DNA from: Candidatus Sphingobacterium stercorigallinarum
GTDB taxonomy: Bacteria > Bacteroidota > Bacteroidia > Sphingobacteriales > Sphingobacteriaceae
Assembly (NCBI GenBank): GCA_019115805.1
Contig: DXCW01000207.1
Span: 1-53,486 of the forward strand
DNA length: 53,486 nt
Reading direction: 5' to 3'
Of the stretch, positions 34,462-42,676 are shown in pieces; positions within the stretch are counted from its first letter, which is position 1, and each line of letters opens with the position of its first letter. Below the pieces are notes generated by a model that saw nothing but the letters and a program-made list of their open reading frames with translations, did no database searches and was not told where the DNA came from. The translations under genes and the position numbers were made by a program.

Positions 34462-35557
34462 ACACTTGACCTCGTTCTATTTCAAAGATACGAATTGGTT
34501 GTCCGATTTCACTAAATATTTTCTCTAACCGCGGACGATTGGTATCGGTAATAAAAAGCTGCCCAAACGCATCTTCCGAGACCAACTCCATTAATCTTTT
34601 TGTTCGCTGATCATCCAGCTTATCGAAAATATCATCCAATAAAAGCAGGGGATTGAACTGCTTTTTATTTTTCAGAAACGTATATTGTGCCAACTTTAAA
34701 GCGACCAAAAATGATTTCTGCTGCCCCTGTGATCCAAATTTCTTCAACGGCAACTGATCATGAATGGTAAACAGTAAATCATCTTTATGTATACCCACCG
34801 TAGTCCTCTCCAAGGCACGATCTCTATCTATATTTTGCACCAGCAATTCCTGAAAATCACCGGCCTGTAGCGGTGATTCATATACCAAACGCACCTGTTC
34901 AGCGCCCTGGGTTAAAAATTGATAAAAATACCGGAACTCCGACAAAAATTCTTCGACAAACTGAGTTCTCCGAGCATAAATGGACTGACCGACTTCGACA
35001 AGCTGGATATTCAATACATCAATTAACCCCTGATCAAAAACACCGTGCTGGCGCACATTTTTTAACACTGTATTCCGCTGAAGCAAAATGCGGTTATAGG
35101 TAATTAATTGATCTAAATATAATGGTTCAGTCTGTGAAATCACATTATCTACGAACTTCCGGCGCTCCTCACTACCTCCCATAATCAGAACACTATCATT
35201 TGGCGAGATCATAACCAAAGGAAATCGGCCAATATGATCAGCCAGGCGATCGTACTCCTTCTTATTATTTTTCAATTGCTTCTTCTGATTTCTCTTGAGA
35301 CTGCAGGAAATCAAGTATGAACTATCCTGCTTTTCAAAATCTCCCTGCACCATGAACCAATCCTCTCCGTTTTTTATCTGCTGAGAATCAATCGGGTTAA
35401 AGTAGGATTTACACAGCGACAAATAGTGAATAGCATCCAAAAGGTTCGTCTTACCAGCCCCATTAGGCCCAGTAAATGCATTGGCATGTGGCGAGAACTC
35501 CAAACGCGAGTCAGCATAGTTCTTGAAATTCAGAACGTTCAGGTATTTTAACCACAT
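34448..35557 (-). CDS. recF: DNA replication and repair protein RecF
   Basis: SMC-like ATPase that helps load RecA at gaps in damaged DNA. 369 residues: Walker A GPNGAGKTNLLDAIHYLSLC near residue 30, the signature KKFGSQGQQKSFLVALKLAQ, and Walker B NPLLLLDDIFDKLDDQR. The length is typical. It is not next to dnaA/dnaN here. It is followed by the coupled DUF721 gene and preceded by the DUF4834 gene on the same strand. Confidence 0.95.
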   Translation of the reverse strand: MWLKYLNVLNFKNYADSRLEFSPHANAFTGPNGAGKTNLLDAIHYLSLCKSYFNPIDSQQIKNGEDWFMVQGDFEKQDSSYLISCSLKRNQKKQLKNNKKEYDRLADHIGRFPLVMISPNDSVLIMGGSEERRKFVDNVISQTEPLYLDQLITYNRILLQRNTVLKNVRQHGVFDQGLIDVLNIQLVEVGQSIYARRTQFVEEFLSEFRYFYQFLTQGAEQVRLVYESPLQAGDFQELLVQNIDRDRALERTTVGIHKDDLLFTIHDQLPLKKFGSQGQQKSFLVALKLAQYTFLKNKKQFNPLLLLDDIFDKLDDQRTKRLMELVSEDAFGQLFITDTNRPRLEKIFSEIGQPIRIFEIERGQVYGEV

Positions 35558-35592
35558 CTTCAGTCAGTCGGAATAGTTGGATAGCGTAATTT

Positions 35593-35889
35593 CTATTTTA
35601 CTTCTTCAAAATCGATAAACTCCCCAGCCGTTTGCGGTCCCTTTCTTTCACTCTTCTCTTTGGGTGGCATATAGGAAACATGGACTTTCCCGTCTGGACG
35701 AGCATGAGCGTTTCTTCTTTCAAAAGGATTTTGTGAACGAGAGCGATTCTGAGTGAACCCACCTTGGGAATTGCCGTTCATCATCTTTTCAGCCAATTTT
35801 CTAAAGAAGAACGGCATCAAAAGACGAACACCGAATTTGAATATATAATAAAATAATACTACCGATATAAGGAAATAGATAAATGTCAT
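35593..35889 (-). CDS. DUF4834 family small membrane-anchored protein
   Basis: 98 residues. One N-terminal membrane helix (FIYFLISVVLFYYIFKFGVR) is followed by a Asn/Ser/Arg-rich linker (about 40-65) and an acidic end with GEFIDFEEVK. This matches the DUF4834 family of Bacteroidota, of unknown function. It is the gene upstream of recF, with a 35-bp gap. Confidence 0.72.
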   Translation of the reverse strand: MTFIYFLISVVLFYYIFKFGVRLLMPFFFRKLAEKMMNGNSQGGFTQNRSRSQNPFERRNAHARPDGKVHVSYMPPKEKSERKGPQTAGEFIDFEEVK

Positions 35890-35973
35890 CGTATAACGCT
35901 TTTGCTCAAATTTAATAAAAAAATAAAAAGCAGAGCCCAGCCGAATGTCAAGGAAATCTCAATTAACGTTTTT

Positions 35974-36459
35974 TTAAGGCTTCAATCGGGCTTTCTCGAT
36001 AGCCTGAAACAGCTGACTCGGATGTTGTGAACCGATCACGTAAATTAGTCCGTCTTTATCAGTCAGCCAAACGGCCTCCTTACCGCCCGAGTAAAACCGT
36101 ACTTTACCGGCTTTATGCAAATTGTAAACCGGATTGTTGAAAAAAAATGTCGAGTACGCCTTTTTCTCCACGGCAACGATAGAATTTAAATCGATTTTCA
36201 CTAAACTTGTTGTCCATAGCCCACTTAAAATCAAGTGTGTAGGCGTGACTAACGTCCGATAACTGACCATGTACAACATAATAATCGAGACCAAAAGGAT
36301 CCCTACCCCAACGATAAAAAACAGTTGCTGGGAAACGACATGCTCCCAATTGATGTAATAAGCGACAAAACAAAACAGCGCGAGAATTAGGCGCACGCTA
36401 ATCCAAGACCAATCCCGTCCCAAATATTGTTTTTCGTCAAATAATGCCTCCTCGTCCAT
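35974..36459 (-). CDS. Unknown membrane protein with a PH-like domain layout
   Basis: 161 residues. Two hydrophobic helices (about 22-40, SVRLILALFCFVAYYINW region; 47-68, LFFIVGVGILLVSIIMLYMV) precede a strand-rich C-terminal half. That half has YRTLVTPTHLILSGLWTTSL, VRFYSGGKEAVWLTDKDGLI and a final helix SQLFQAIEKARLKP. This is the order of bacterial PH-like proteins with two N-terminal TM helices. I do not recognise a named family. It lies 5 bp downstream of tilS and is probably cotranscribed. Confidence 0.6.
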   Translation of the reverse strand: MDEEALFDEKQYLGRDWSWISVRLILALFCFVAYYINWEHVVSQQLFFIVGVGILLVSIIMLYMVSYRTLVTPTHLILSGLWTTSLVKIDLNSIVAVEKKAYSTFFFNNPVYNLHKAGKVRFYSGGKEAVWLTDKDGLIYVIGSQHPSQLFQAIEKARLKP

Positions 36460-36464
36460 TGCTT

Positions 36465-37793
36465 TTATTTAAATACGAAAGTAAGCACTTTCTTTGTATT
36501 TTCCGTGATTTTGTAGCGATTATCTAAACGCAGACCCACTATCCAAATGATCTCACCGTTTCCATTTAGCAGAATCGGAATGCGCTCTTTTTCAAACCGA
36601 TCTATCTTTTGTTGTATAAAAAAATCGCTTACTTTTTTTCGCCCCTTCATCCCTAAAGGTTGAAAACGATCGCCTTGCTGCCAGCTCCTTACTGACAATG
36701 GAAATATCAATTGATCCGCGTCCACACGCTCACATATCGCCCCGACACCTTCCTGGTTAGCACAATCAGCGGTCAAAACTTCAATAGAATGGTCGGCCCA
36801 CTTCACTGTGGTCGGAACCTCCTCAATCTCCAACACGAGACCTTCGGTATGCGTATGCTGGCGTAAAAAGATACAAGCTCGATCCAGCAACAACTCATAA
36901 TGGTCAGCATTAAATGTGGCGCCACTTTGTCGATGATAACTACCGATTAAATCATCCGTCGTCGTTCGATTAAAGCCAAAAGGTTTGAACAGTTCATATA
37001 CCAAAAAAGGATCGTCTATATATTGTCCCAATTCCTGTTTGTCAACTCGGTATCCTGCAGCGCAGGGAACCAGCAACTCATTGCGAATGGCATCTACTGT
37101 CCGTTGGATAAAAGCATGGGCTTCGTCGAAGCGCCTTATGTTACTCCGCATAACATGCTCAAAATCGGGTTGTATCTCCTTAAACTTAGGTATGATTTCA
37201 AGCCTAATTTTATTCCTGGCATATTGTGTAGAAAAATTCGACTGATCGTCTCTATAAGGCACAGACAGCTGGCCCACCAAGCACGTGACTTCCTCAGCAG
37301 AAAGAAATAACAGCGGTCGAATAAAAACATCTCGTTTTATCTTAATGCCAGCCAAACCGCGAATACCCGTACCTCTCGTCAAATTCAAAAGCGCAGTCTC
37401 TAAGTGATCATTCCCGTGTTGGGCAATGGCTATACGTCGGCAATGGTGCTTTTCACTCAACCCATCGAACCATTGGTAGCGTAATTCCCGAGCGGCCATC
37501 TGAGTGGAAACACGTGCTTCCCGAGCGTATTCAATTGTGTTGAAATGTTTGACGAAAACCGGTATTTTCCATTTTTCACCCATCTCGCGAACCAGCGCTT
37601 CATCCTTATCCGACTCCTTTCCCCTCAAATTAAAATTGCAGTGCGCGATAATACAATCATACGGCAATTGACTGAATAAATAAGCCATCAACATAGAATC
37701 ACGTCCCCCGCTAACCGCCAACAGCACTCGGTCACCCGTCTCCAGCAAATCATGCTCATGGATAAATCCTTTAAGTCGATCAATCAGCTCCAT
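36465..37793 (-). CDS. tilS: tRNA(Ile)-lysidine synthase
   Basis: Modifies C34 of tRNA-Ile(CAU) to lysidine so that it reads AUA codons. 442 residues: VLLAVSGGRDSMLMAYLFSQ is the PP-loop ATP site near residue 25. IAQHGNDHLETALLNLTRGT and IRGLAGI follow as in the N-type ATPase domain. The C-terminal domain ends with the substrate-binding WQQGDRFQPLGMKGRKKVSD block. Note SGGRDS where many enzymes have SGGVDS. Divergent from the OstA-like gene across 96 bp that contain a perfect palindrome. Confidence 0.95.
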   Translation of the reverse strand: MELIDRLKGFIHEHDLLETGDRVLLAVSGGRDSMLMAYLFSQLPYDCIIAHCNFNLRGKESDKDEALVREMGEKWKIPVFVKHFNTIEYAREARVSTQMAARELRYQWFDGLSEKHHCRRIAIAQHGNDHLETALLNLTRGTGIRGLAGIKIKRDVFIRPLLFLSAEEVTCLVGQLSVPYRDDQSNFSTQYARNKIRLEIIPKFKEIQPDFEHVMRSNIRRFDEAHAFIQRTVDAIRNELLVPCAAGYRVDKQELGQYIDDPFLVYELFKPFGFNRTTTDDLIGSYHRQSGATFNADHYELLLDRACIFLRQHTHTEGLVLEIEEVPTTVKWADHSIEVLTADCANQEGVGAICERVDADQLIFPLSVRSWQQGDRFQPLGMKGRKKVSDFFIQQKIDRFEKERIPILLNGNGEIIWIVGLRLDNRYKITENTKKVLTFVFK

Positions 37794-37839
37794 CTTTCAA
37801 AAATACTTATTATCACATACCTTTTCTTAGTGTAACTAA

Positions 37840-37860
37840 AAATAATTGTTTAACAATTAT
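37840..37860. repeat. Perfect palindrome between tilS and the OstA-like gene
   Basis: Arms AATAATTGTT and AACAATTATT around a single central T. It lies between two divergent genes, a position where an operator could act on either. Confidence 0.55.
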
Positions 37861-37876
37861 TTGCTAATTAATTCTC

Positions 37877-37884
37877 TATTTTTG
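37877..37884 (+). promoter_or_regulatory. -7 box of the OstA-like gene
   Basis: TATTTTTG fits TAnnTTTG. The expected transcription start, about 6-7 nt downstream, falls on or next to the GTG start codon at 37890. Confidence 0.45.
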
Positions 37885-37889
37885 CCCTT

Positions 37890-40202
37890 GTGAGATACAT
37901 AGTTATTCTGATGCTTTGCTTATGGAGCTACATCGCTCTTGGTCAGACTGGGCGCCAATCGGGCCAGCCCAGCCCCATGCGTTTGGTATCCTCAGATGTA
38001 TCAGGCGCTCGTGACCAAGGTGTCTTTTGGAGCGTAAACCCCGTATATGAGCATCAAGGTTCTACACTGAAGTCCGATAGCGGTCAATTGTATACCGATG
38101 AAGTAGGGAACGAATTTTTCGAAGCCCATGGAAATATTGTCATCACCCAACCTTCCGGGACCGTAATTACAGGCACTCATTTACACTATGATGCCTCTAG
38201 CCAACATGCGATTTTAACCGAGCGCGTGCGGATGATCGACGGGCAGACCACATTGACTACGGATTATCTCACCTATAACCTGAGAAGTGAGCGTGGCACC
38301 TATCAGAACGGAGGTCGCATTGTGGGGCAAGGCGACACCATTACCTCTCAGCGTGCCTATTATTTTGAGCGGACAAAAGACGCCTATTTCAATAATAAAG
38401 TAGTCGTCCGCTCACCGAGTGTCGTGATTTACTCCGACACCATGCAATACAATACCCTACGCCGTGACGCTTACTTTTTCGGCCCGACACATATCAATGG
38501 TCGAGACGGAGAAAGTCTATACACCGAAAGAGGAACCTATAATACAGAATCGGGAATTGCTAAATTCAACAAGAATAATCTTTATACCGAAGAAAGCCGC
38601 TTTTTGAAAGGCGACAGCTTATACTACGATCGAGACAGTGGCGTTGGAGAGGCCTTTCGAAATGTACTATTCGTTGACACCTTAGATAAATTCTATGCCA
38701 GTGGCCAATACGGAAAATATTTGGAGTCGGATCAATCCATTTTAATGACGGATAAGCCGCTGATTAAGTACGTTGTTCGCTCCGATACGAGTGAGGGGAA
38801 TGACTCGGTCAACGTCGCTATAGATTCGGTGGAGTCGAAACCCGAACAATTATCAAGGAAAGAACGTAGGCAGCTTGAAAAAGAAGAACAAGCGGCAGAT
38901 CAGCTGAACACTTCGGTCGATTCCATCCAGTTATCAGATTCAACGGCATTCGACACAACCAGCAATTCTTTGCCCTCATCGCCACCGGTTGTCGATACGG
39001 CGTACATGACCGCAGACACCCTGTATTCCAGAGTGATATTGGTTAGCGCGTATCGCCCTTTAGACCTCAAGCTCGATAGGGATGGTGGAGAAATCGATGA
39101 TCAGGAGGACGTTGACTATGGGAATATAGACGAGCTTGACCTATTTGAGTCGGAAGGTGATGTTGATTCTTTATCCGAAAATATGGACGAGAGTTCTGTT
39201 TCTCTGGATTCAACACAAGTCACCTCGACGACAGACCAGGAAGTTCGCGATATCGTTAACGAAAAGCTCAGTCCACCCGATAGCTTGGAGGAGATCAGCA
39301 GAATTACTTTAGCAGACAGTATACTTCGGGAACATGCCGTTATCCCAACAGGTCTCGAGCAGGATAGCTTAATGAACGATGCAATTCGAGCGGTGCATAC
39401 AGCCGACACCACGATTAGGGATTCCTCCGAAATCTTTGCCGACACCGCCAAAACACGAATTGTCAAAGCATACTATAATGTTCGAGTGTTCAAATCCGAT
39501 TTACAAGCTGTCGCCGACTCGGCATATTATGGCATGGCGGATTCCATGTTCCGTTTCATGGGGCATCCAATGATCTGGTCGGACGGCAGTCAGATCAGTG
39601 CGGACACCATCTACATGCAGCTTCAAAATGGTTCCATGGACAACGCATTACTAAAAGACAACGCGTTCATGGTTAACGCCGTATTGGACACACTTAAATT
39701 CAATCAACTAAAAGGTCGCAGGATTACGGCATTTTTTGCCAACAATAATATCGACCGATTATATGTGGATGGCAACGCAGAGAACCTGGTGTTCTCAACA
39801 AATGACAAAACCAATACGATTACCGAAATGTTTTACGATCGCAGTAGTCGCATTAAGGTACGCATGGAAAATAAAGAAATTGTGGATTACGTGTCCATTC
39901 GTAAAGTAGATCAAAAAGTCTACCCATTCAATATGGTTACGCAAGAGAATGAAATCCTACCCGGATTCATTTGGCGACCACAGGACCGTCCTAAATCGGT
40001 CGAAGACATGCTGAATCGATCACGGACACCGGTAGCAACAGACGACACCGATGATAAAAACGATCAGGGAGATCTGCCCCCCAATGGGGAAATCGAGCAA
40101 GTTCCAATGAAGTCTCTCGAGGAAGAGCCCATAGAGATCGAAATGCAGGGCTCGGAAGCAGAGGAAGAAAACTCCTCACAGGAAAAACACGATGCGAAGT
40201 AG
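37890..40202 (+). CDS. OstA/LptA-like periplasmic protein
   Basis: Probable LPS-transport (Lpt bridge) protein. 770 residues with an N-terminal signal peptide (VILMLCLWSYIALGQ). OstA-type strand repeats fill about 35-300 (TLKSDSGQLYTDEVGNEFFE, HGNIVITQPSGTVITGTHLH, IYSDTMQYNTLRRDAYFFGP) and resume at about 525-700. Between them lies an acidic Ser/Asp-rich stretch of about 200 residues (about 300-510), and the C-terminus is also acidic. The start is GTG at 37890; an ATG at 37911 would still leave a signal peptide. Divergent from tilS. Confidence 0.82.
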   Translation: MRYIVILMLCLWSYIALGQTGRQSGQPSPMRLVSSDVSGARDQGVFWSVNPVYEHQGSTLKSDSGQLYTDEVGNEFFEAHGNIVITQPSGTVITGTHLHYDASSQHAILTERVRMIDGQTTLTTDYLTYNLRSERGTYQNGGRIVGQGDTITSQRAYYFERTKDAYFNNKVVVRSPSVVIYSDTMQYNTLRRDAYFFGPTHINGRDGESLYTERGTYNTESGIAKFNKNNLYTEESRFLKGDSLYYDRDSGVGEAFRNVLFVDTLDKFYASGQYGKYLESDQSILMTDKPLIKYVVRSDTSEGNDSVNVAIDSVESKPEQLSRKERRQLEKEEQAADQLNTSVDSIQLSDSTAFDTTSNSLPSSPPVVDTAYMTADTLYSRVILVSAYRPLDLKLDRDGGEIDDQEDVDYGNIDELDLFESEGDVDSLSENMDESSVSLDSTQVTSTTDQEVRDIVNEKLSPPDSLEEISRITLADSILREHAVIPTGLEQDSLMNDAIRAVHTADTTIRDSSEIFADTAKTRIVKAYYNVRVFKSDLQAVADSAYYGMADSMFRFMGHPMIWSDGSQISADTIYMQLQNGSMDNALLKDNAFMVNAVLDTLKFNQLKGRRITAFFANNNIDRLYVDGNAENLVFSTNDKTNTITEMFYDRSSRIKVRMENKEIVDYVSIRKVDQKVYPFNMVTQENEILPGFIWRPQDRPKSVEDMLNRSRTPVATDDTDDKNDQGDLPPNGEIEQVPMKSLEEEPIEIEMQGSEAEEENSSQEKHDAK

Positions 40203-40254
40203 TTGTTTCTTGCGTTACATTGGGCAAGCAAACCGAGCAGAGTACAGCCCCCCT

Positions 40255-40839
40255 CTAATTCGCTTCTCTGGACTGCAGAAAGCCTGTCAATTTCTGTATA
40301 GCAATGGCGCGATGACTCATACGATTTTTTTCTGCTAAATCCATTTCGGCAAAGGTCCTGTCATGTCCATGAGGAATAAATATCGGATCGTAGCCGAACC
40401 CTTTTTCGCCTCTTTTCTCAAGCGTAATAACACCTTCGATGATGCCTTCAAAAAAATATTGATCCCCGCCAATATAAAGGGAAATTACGGTCTTAAACTG
40501 CGCCCTTCTATTCGATACCCCTTTCATTTTTTCCAGTACTAAATCAATATTTCGTTCCATATCACGCGTGCCGGAATAGCGTGCGGAATACACGCCGGGC
40601 TCTCCTTGTAGTGCAGCTATTTCCAACCCAGAATCATCTCCAAAACAAGCCACTGCATAATCTCTTTGGATCAAATAATCCGTTTTCTGTCTCGCATTTT
40701 CTTCAAAAGTAGTTCCGGTCTCAGGAATATCCTCTAAAAGATTAATGTCAGTCAGCGATTTTAACTGTACCTTCGATCCGAGCATCGACTGAACTTCTTC
40801 AAGTTTGTGTTGGTTATGCGTAGCGAAGACTAATTCCAT
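40255..40839 (-). CDS. rdgB: Non-canonical purine NTP pyrophosphatase (RdgB/HAM1)
   Basis: Hydrolyses ITP, dITP and XTP to the monophosphate, preventing their incorporation. 194 residues: LVFATHNQHKLEEVQSML at the N-terminus, CFGDDSGLEIAALQGEPGVY with the metal-binding Asp, GYDPIFIPHGHDRTFAEM and MSHRAIAIQKLTGFL. The length is typical. It is the last gene of a same-strand run with the unknown gene (41-bp gap) and the deoxyhypusine-synthase homologue. Confidence 0.96.
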   Translation of the reverse strand: MELVFATHNQHKLEEVQSMLGSKVQLKSLTDINLLEDIPETGTTFEENARQKTDYLIQRDYAVACFGDDSGLEIAALQGEPGVYSARYSGTRDMERNIDLVLEKMKGVSNRRAQFKTVISLYIGGDQYFFEGIIEGVITLEKRGEKGFGYDPIFIPHGHDRTFAEMDLAEKNRMSHRAIAIQKLTGFLQSREAN

Positions 40840-40880
40840 TTTTTATTTGATTTTAAGATACTGATATAGAACACATTGGT

Positions 40881-41414
40881 CTAGTTCTTTAGGAAATCCC
40901 TAAACTGATACCAAAAGCTTTTTTTCTTTTCCACATCCGCAAACATCTCCTCGAAACTAAAGGTATGAAATACGGTTGCCTTTTTTCCTTTCATAAAGGT
41001 GTTATGAACAATTTCCGGCAAGTTGAGTGAACGAGGTTCAACGCCTAGTAAGGTGATTTTCACAGGATTAAAAAACCGCATTATATGTCCCCAATCATTC
41101 GGATTGTGGGCATTATCCAAATTTACAATCGCCACACGAGCCGGGTCTAAACCTATCGCTTGCAATGTTTTTTCGAAAGCGTCTTCCGCACGCGGCGAAA
41201 AATAAGGAAAATCGGAATACCGTAAAATAAAAAGAATTCCTGAAGATTTATCCCCTTTATAAATAAACTCCTCAGTCGCTGCTATCACAGCCGACTGAGG
41301 AGCTTCCGTTGATGTGCTCACCGTCATTGTTTCTACAACAGGTGTTCCCTTTTCAATATTTCTGAAAAGTGTCTCATCGAACAAATGTTGAAGAGCAATA
41401 GGATTAAAAGTCAT
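40881..41414 (-). CDS. Unknown protein, possibly of the HolD/uracil-glycosylase-like fold
   Basis: About 177 residues from the ATG at 41412-41414; the longer frame starting inside the upstream gene is unlikely. An N-terminal tail (about 1-55) is followed by an alternating strand/helix region: GILFILRYSDFPYFSPRAED, TLQAIGLDPARVAIVNLDNA, PVKITLLGVEPRSLNLPEIV, ATVFHTFSFEEMFADVEKKK and a last helix with FWYQFRDFL. The order vaguely recalls the psi subunit (HolD) of DNA polymerase III, but I cannot support that assignment. No signal peptide. It is 43 bp downstream of the deoxyhypusine-synthase homologue. Confidence 0.6.
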   Translation of the reverse strand: MTFNPIALQHLFDETLFRNIEKGTPVVETMTVSTSTEAPQSAVIAATEEFIYKGDKSSGILFILRYSDFPYFSPRAEDAFEKTLQAIGLDPARVAIVNLDNAHNPNDWGHIMRFFNPVKITLLGVEPRSLNLPEIVHNTFMKGKKATVFHTFSFEEMFADVEKKKSFWYQFRDFLKN

Positions 41415-41457
41415 CAATGGTTTTTTGTGATCCAAATTTATCTCCTCTCTAGTTGCT

Positions 41458-42438
41458 TTACTGTCCAAGGACCCAGGCAAAAACCAAGGGCGCTACAATC
41501 GTAGCATCAGACTCTATAATGTATTTCGGTGAAGTGGTGTCTAATTTCCCCCAGGTAATTTTTTCATTCGGCACAGCGCCAGAATACGAACCATAGGAAG
41601 TTGTGGAATCTGATATCTGACAGAAGTAAGACCAAAACGGCACGTCATGCCATTCCAGATCCTGATACATCATAGGTACGACACAAATCGGGAAATCTCC
41701 AGCGATACCGCCCCCGATCTGAAAAAAGCCTACTCCTTTACCGCCTGAATTAGCGCGGTACCATTCGGTCAGGTAGATCATATACTCAATGCCCGTCTTC
41801 ACGGTGCTTGCTTGTAATTCCCCTTTAATCACATAAGAGGTAAAAATATTACCCGAAGTGGAGTCCTCCCATCCCGGTACAATGATCGGAATGTTCTTCT
41901 CAGCCGCAGCAAGTATCCAAGAGTTTTTGGGATCAATTTCATAATGCTGCTCTAACTCACCAGATAATACCACTTGATATAAGAATTCATGCGGGAAGTA
42001 TCGTTCGCCTTTAGCTTCTGCATCTTTCCAAACTCGCTCCAAATGAGATTGTAGGCGACGAAACGCTTCCTCTTCCGGAATACAGGTATCGGTAACCCGG
42101 TTGTAATGATTTTCTAATAATTCCCACTCATCTTGTGGGCTCAGGTCACGATAATTCGGCACTCGTTTATAATGCGAATGTGCCACTAAGTTCATGACAT
42201 CCTCTTCTAAATTAGCACCGGTACAGGAAATGATTGCAACCTTGTCTTGACGAATCATTTCTGCTAAAGAAATCCCAAGCTCGGCCGTACTCATAGCGCC
42301 GGCCATAGAGATCAACATTTTACCACCCTCCTCCAGGTGTTTTTCATAACCCTTAGCGGCATCAACCAACGATGCGGCATTAAAATGGAGGTAATTTCGC
42401 TCCATAAACTGGGATATAGGCCCTCTTTCTTTACTCAT
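41458..42438 (-). CDS. Deoxyhypusine synthase family protein
   Basis: About 326 residues from the ATG at 42436-42438, chosen because a promoter -7 box at 42463-42470 rules out the longer frame. Family features: MLISMAGAMSTAELGISLAE, VAIISCTGANLEEDVMNLVA, IIVPGWEDSTSGNIF, GGGIAGDFPICVVP and EKITWGKLD, where the Lys matches the catalytic lysine of eukaryotic deoxyhypusine synthase. The eukaryotic enzyme modifies eIF5A, absent from bacteria. Bacterial homologues are thought to use polyamines otherwise, for example homospermidine synthesis. The actual substrate is not evident here. Confidence 0.88.
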   Translation of the reverse strand: MSKERGPISQFMERNYLHFNAASLVDAAKGYEKHLEEGGKMLISMAGAMSTAELGISLAEMIRQDKVAIISCTGANLEEDVMNLVAHSHYKRVPNYRDLSPQDEWELLENHYNRVTDTCIPEEEAFRRLQSHLERVWKDAEAKGERYFPHEFLYQVVLSGELEQHYEIDPKNSWILAAAEKNIPIIVPGWEDSTSGNIFTSYVIKGELQASTVKTGIEYMIYLTEWYRANSGGKGVGFFQIGGGIAGDFPICVVPMMYQDLEWHDVPFWSYFCQISDSTTSYGSYSGAVPNEKITWGKLDTTSPKYIIESDATIVAPLVFAWVLGQ

Positions 42439-42462
42439 TTTTTTATTCTTATGATAGTGTTT

Positions 42463-42470
42463 CAAAGTTA
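42463..42470 (-). promoter_or_regulatory. -7 box of the deoxyhypusine-synthase homologue
   Basis: TAACTTTG on the minus strand. Transcription would start near 42457, leaving a leader of about 19 nt before the ATG at 42438. Confidence 0.5.
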
Positions 42471-42558
42471 CAAATTCTTCCCGCAATGTGCCTCTTCAAA
42501 ACCGCAATAAAGGCGTATACGGAGATCTCTATAAGGTGTACTGGAATAGCGATCTAAA

Positions 42559-42675
42559 TTATTTTCTTTTTAAGAGTTTAGAGAAAAACCATAGGGAGAA
42601 CACCAATATGGTTACCATAATCGTTAAAATGATAATTTCTGTTGTGCCGATATCCCAAGTGCTATTATTTAACAT
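42559..42675 (-). CDS. 38-residue single-span membrane protein
   Basis: Reading the minus strand from ATG at 42673-42675 gives 38 codons and a TAA at 42559-42561. The peptide has a polar N-terminus (MLNNSTWDIGTTE), one hydrophobic helix of about 20 residues (IIILTIMVTILVFSLWFF) and a basic end (SKLLKRK), a classic small membrane protein with a positive-inside C-terminus. Its start codon follows the stop of the dipeptide epimerase after a single base (TAA-T-ATG), implying translational coupling. I know no family for it. Confidence 0.6.
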   Translation of the reverse strand: MLNNSTWDIGTTEIIILTIMVTILVFSLWFFSKLLKRK

Positions 42676-42676
42676 A

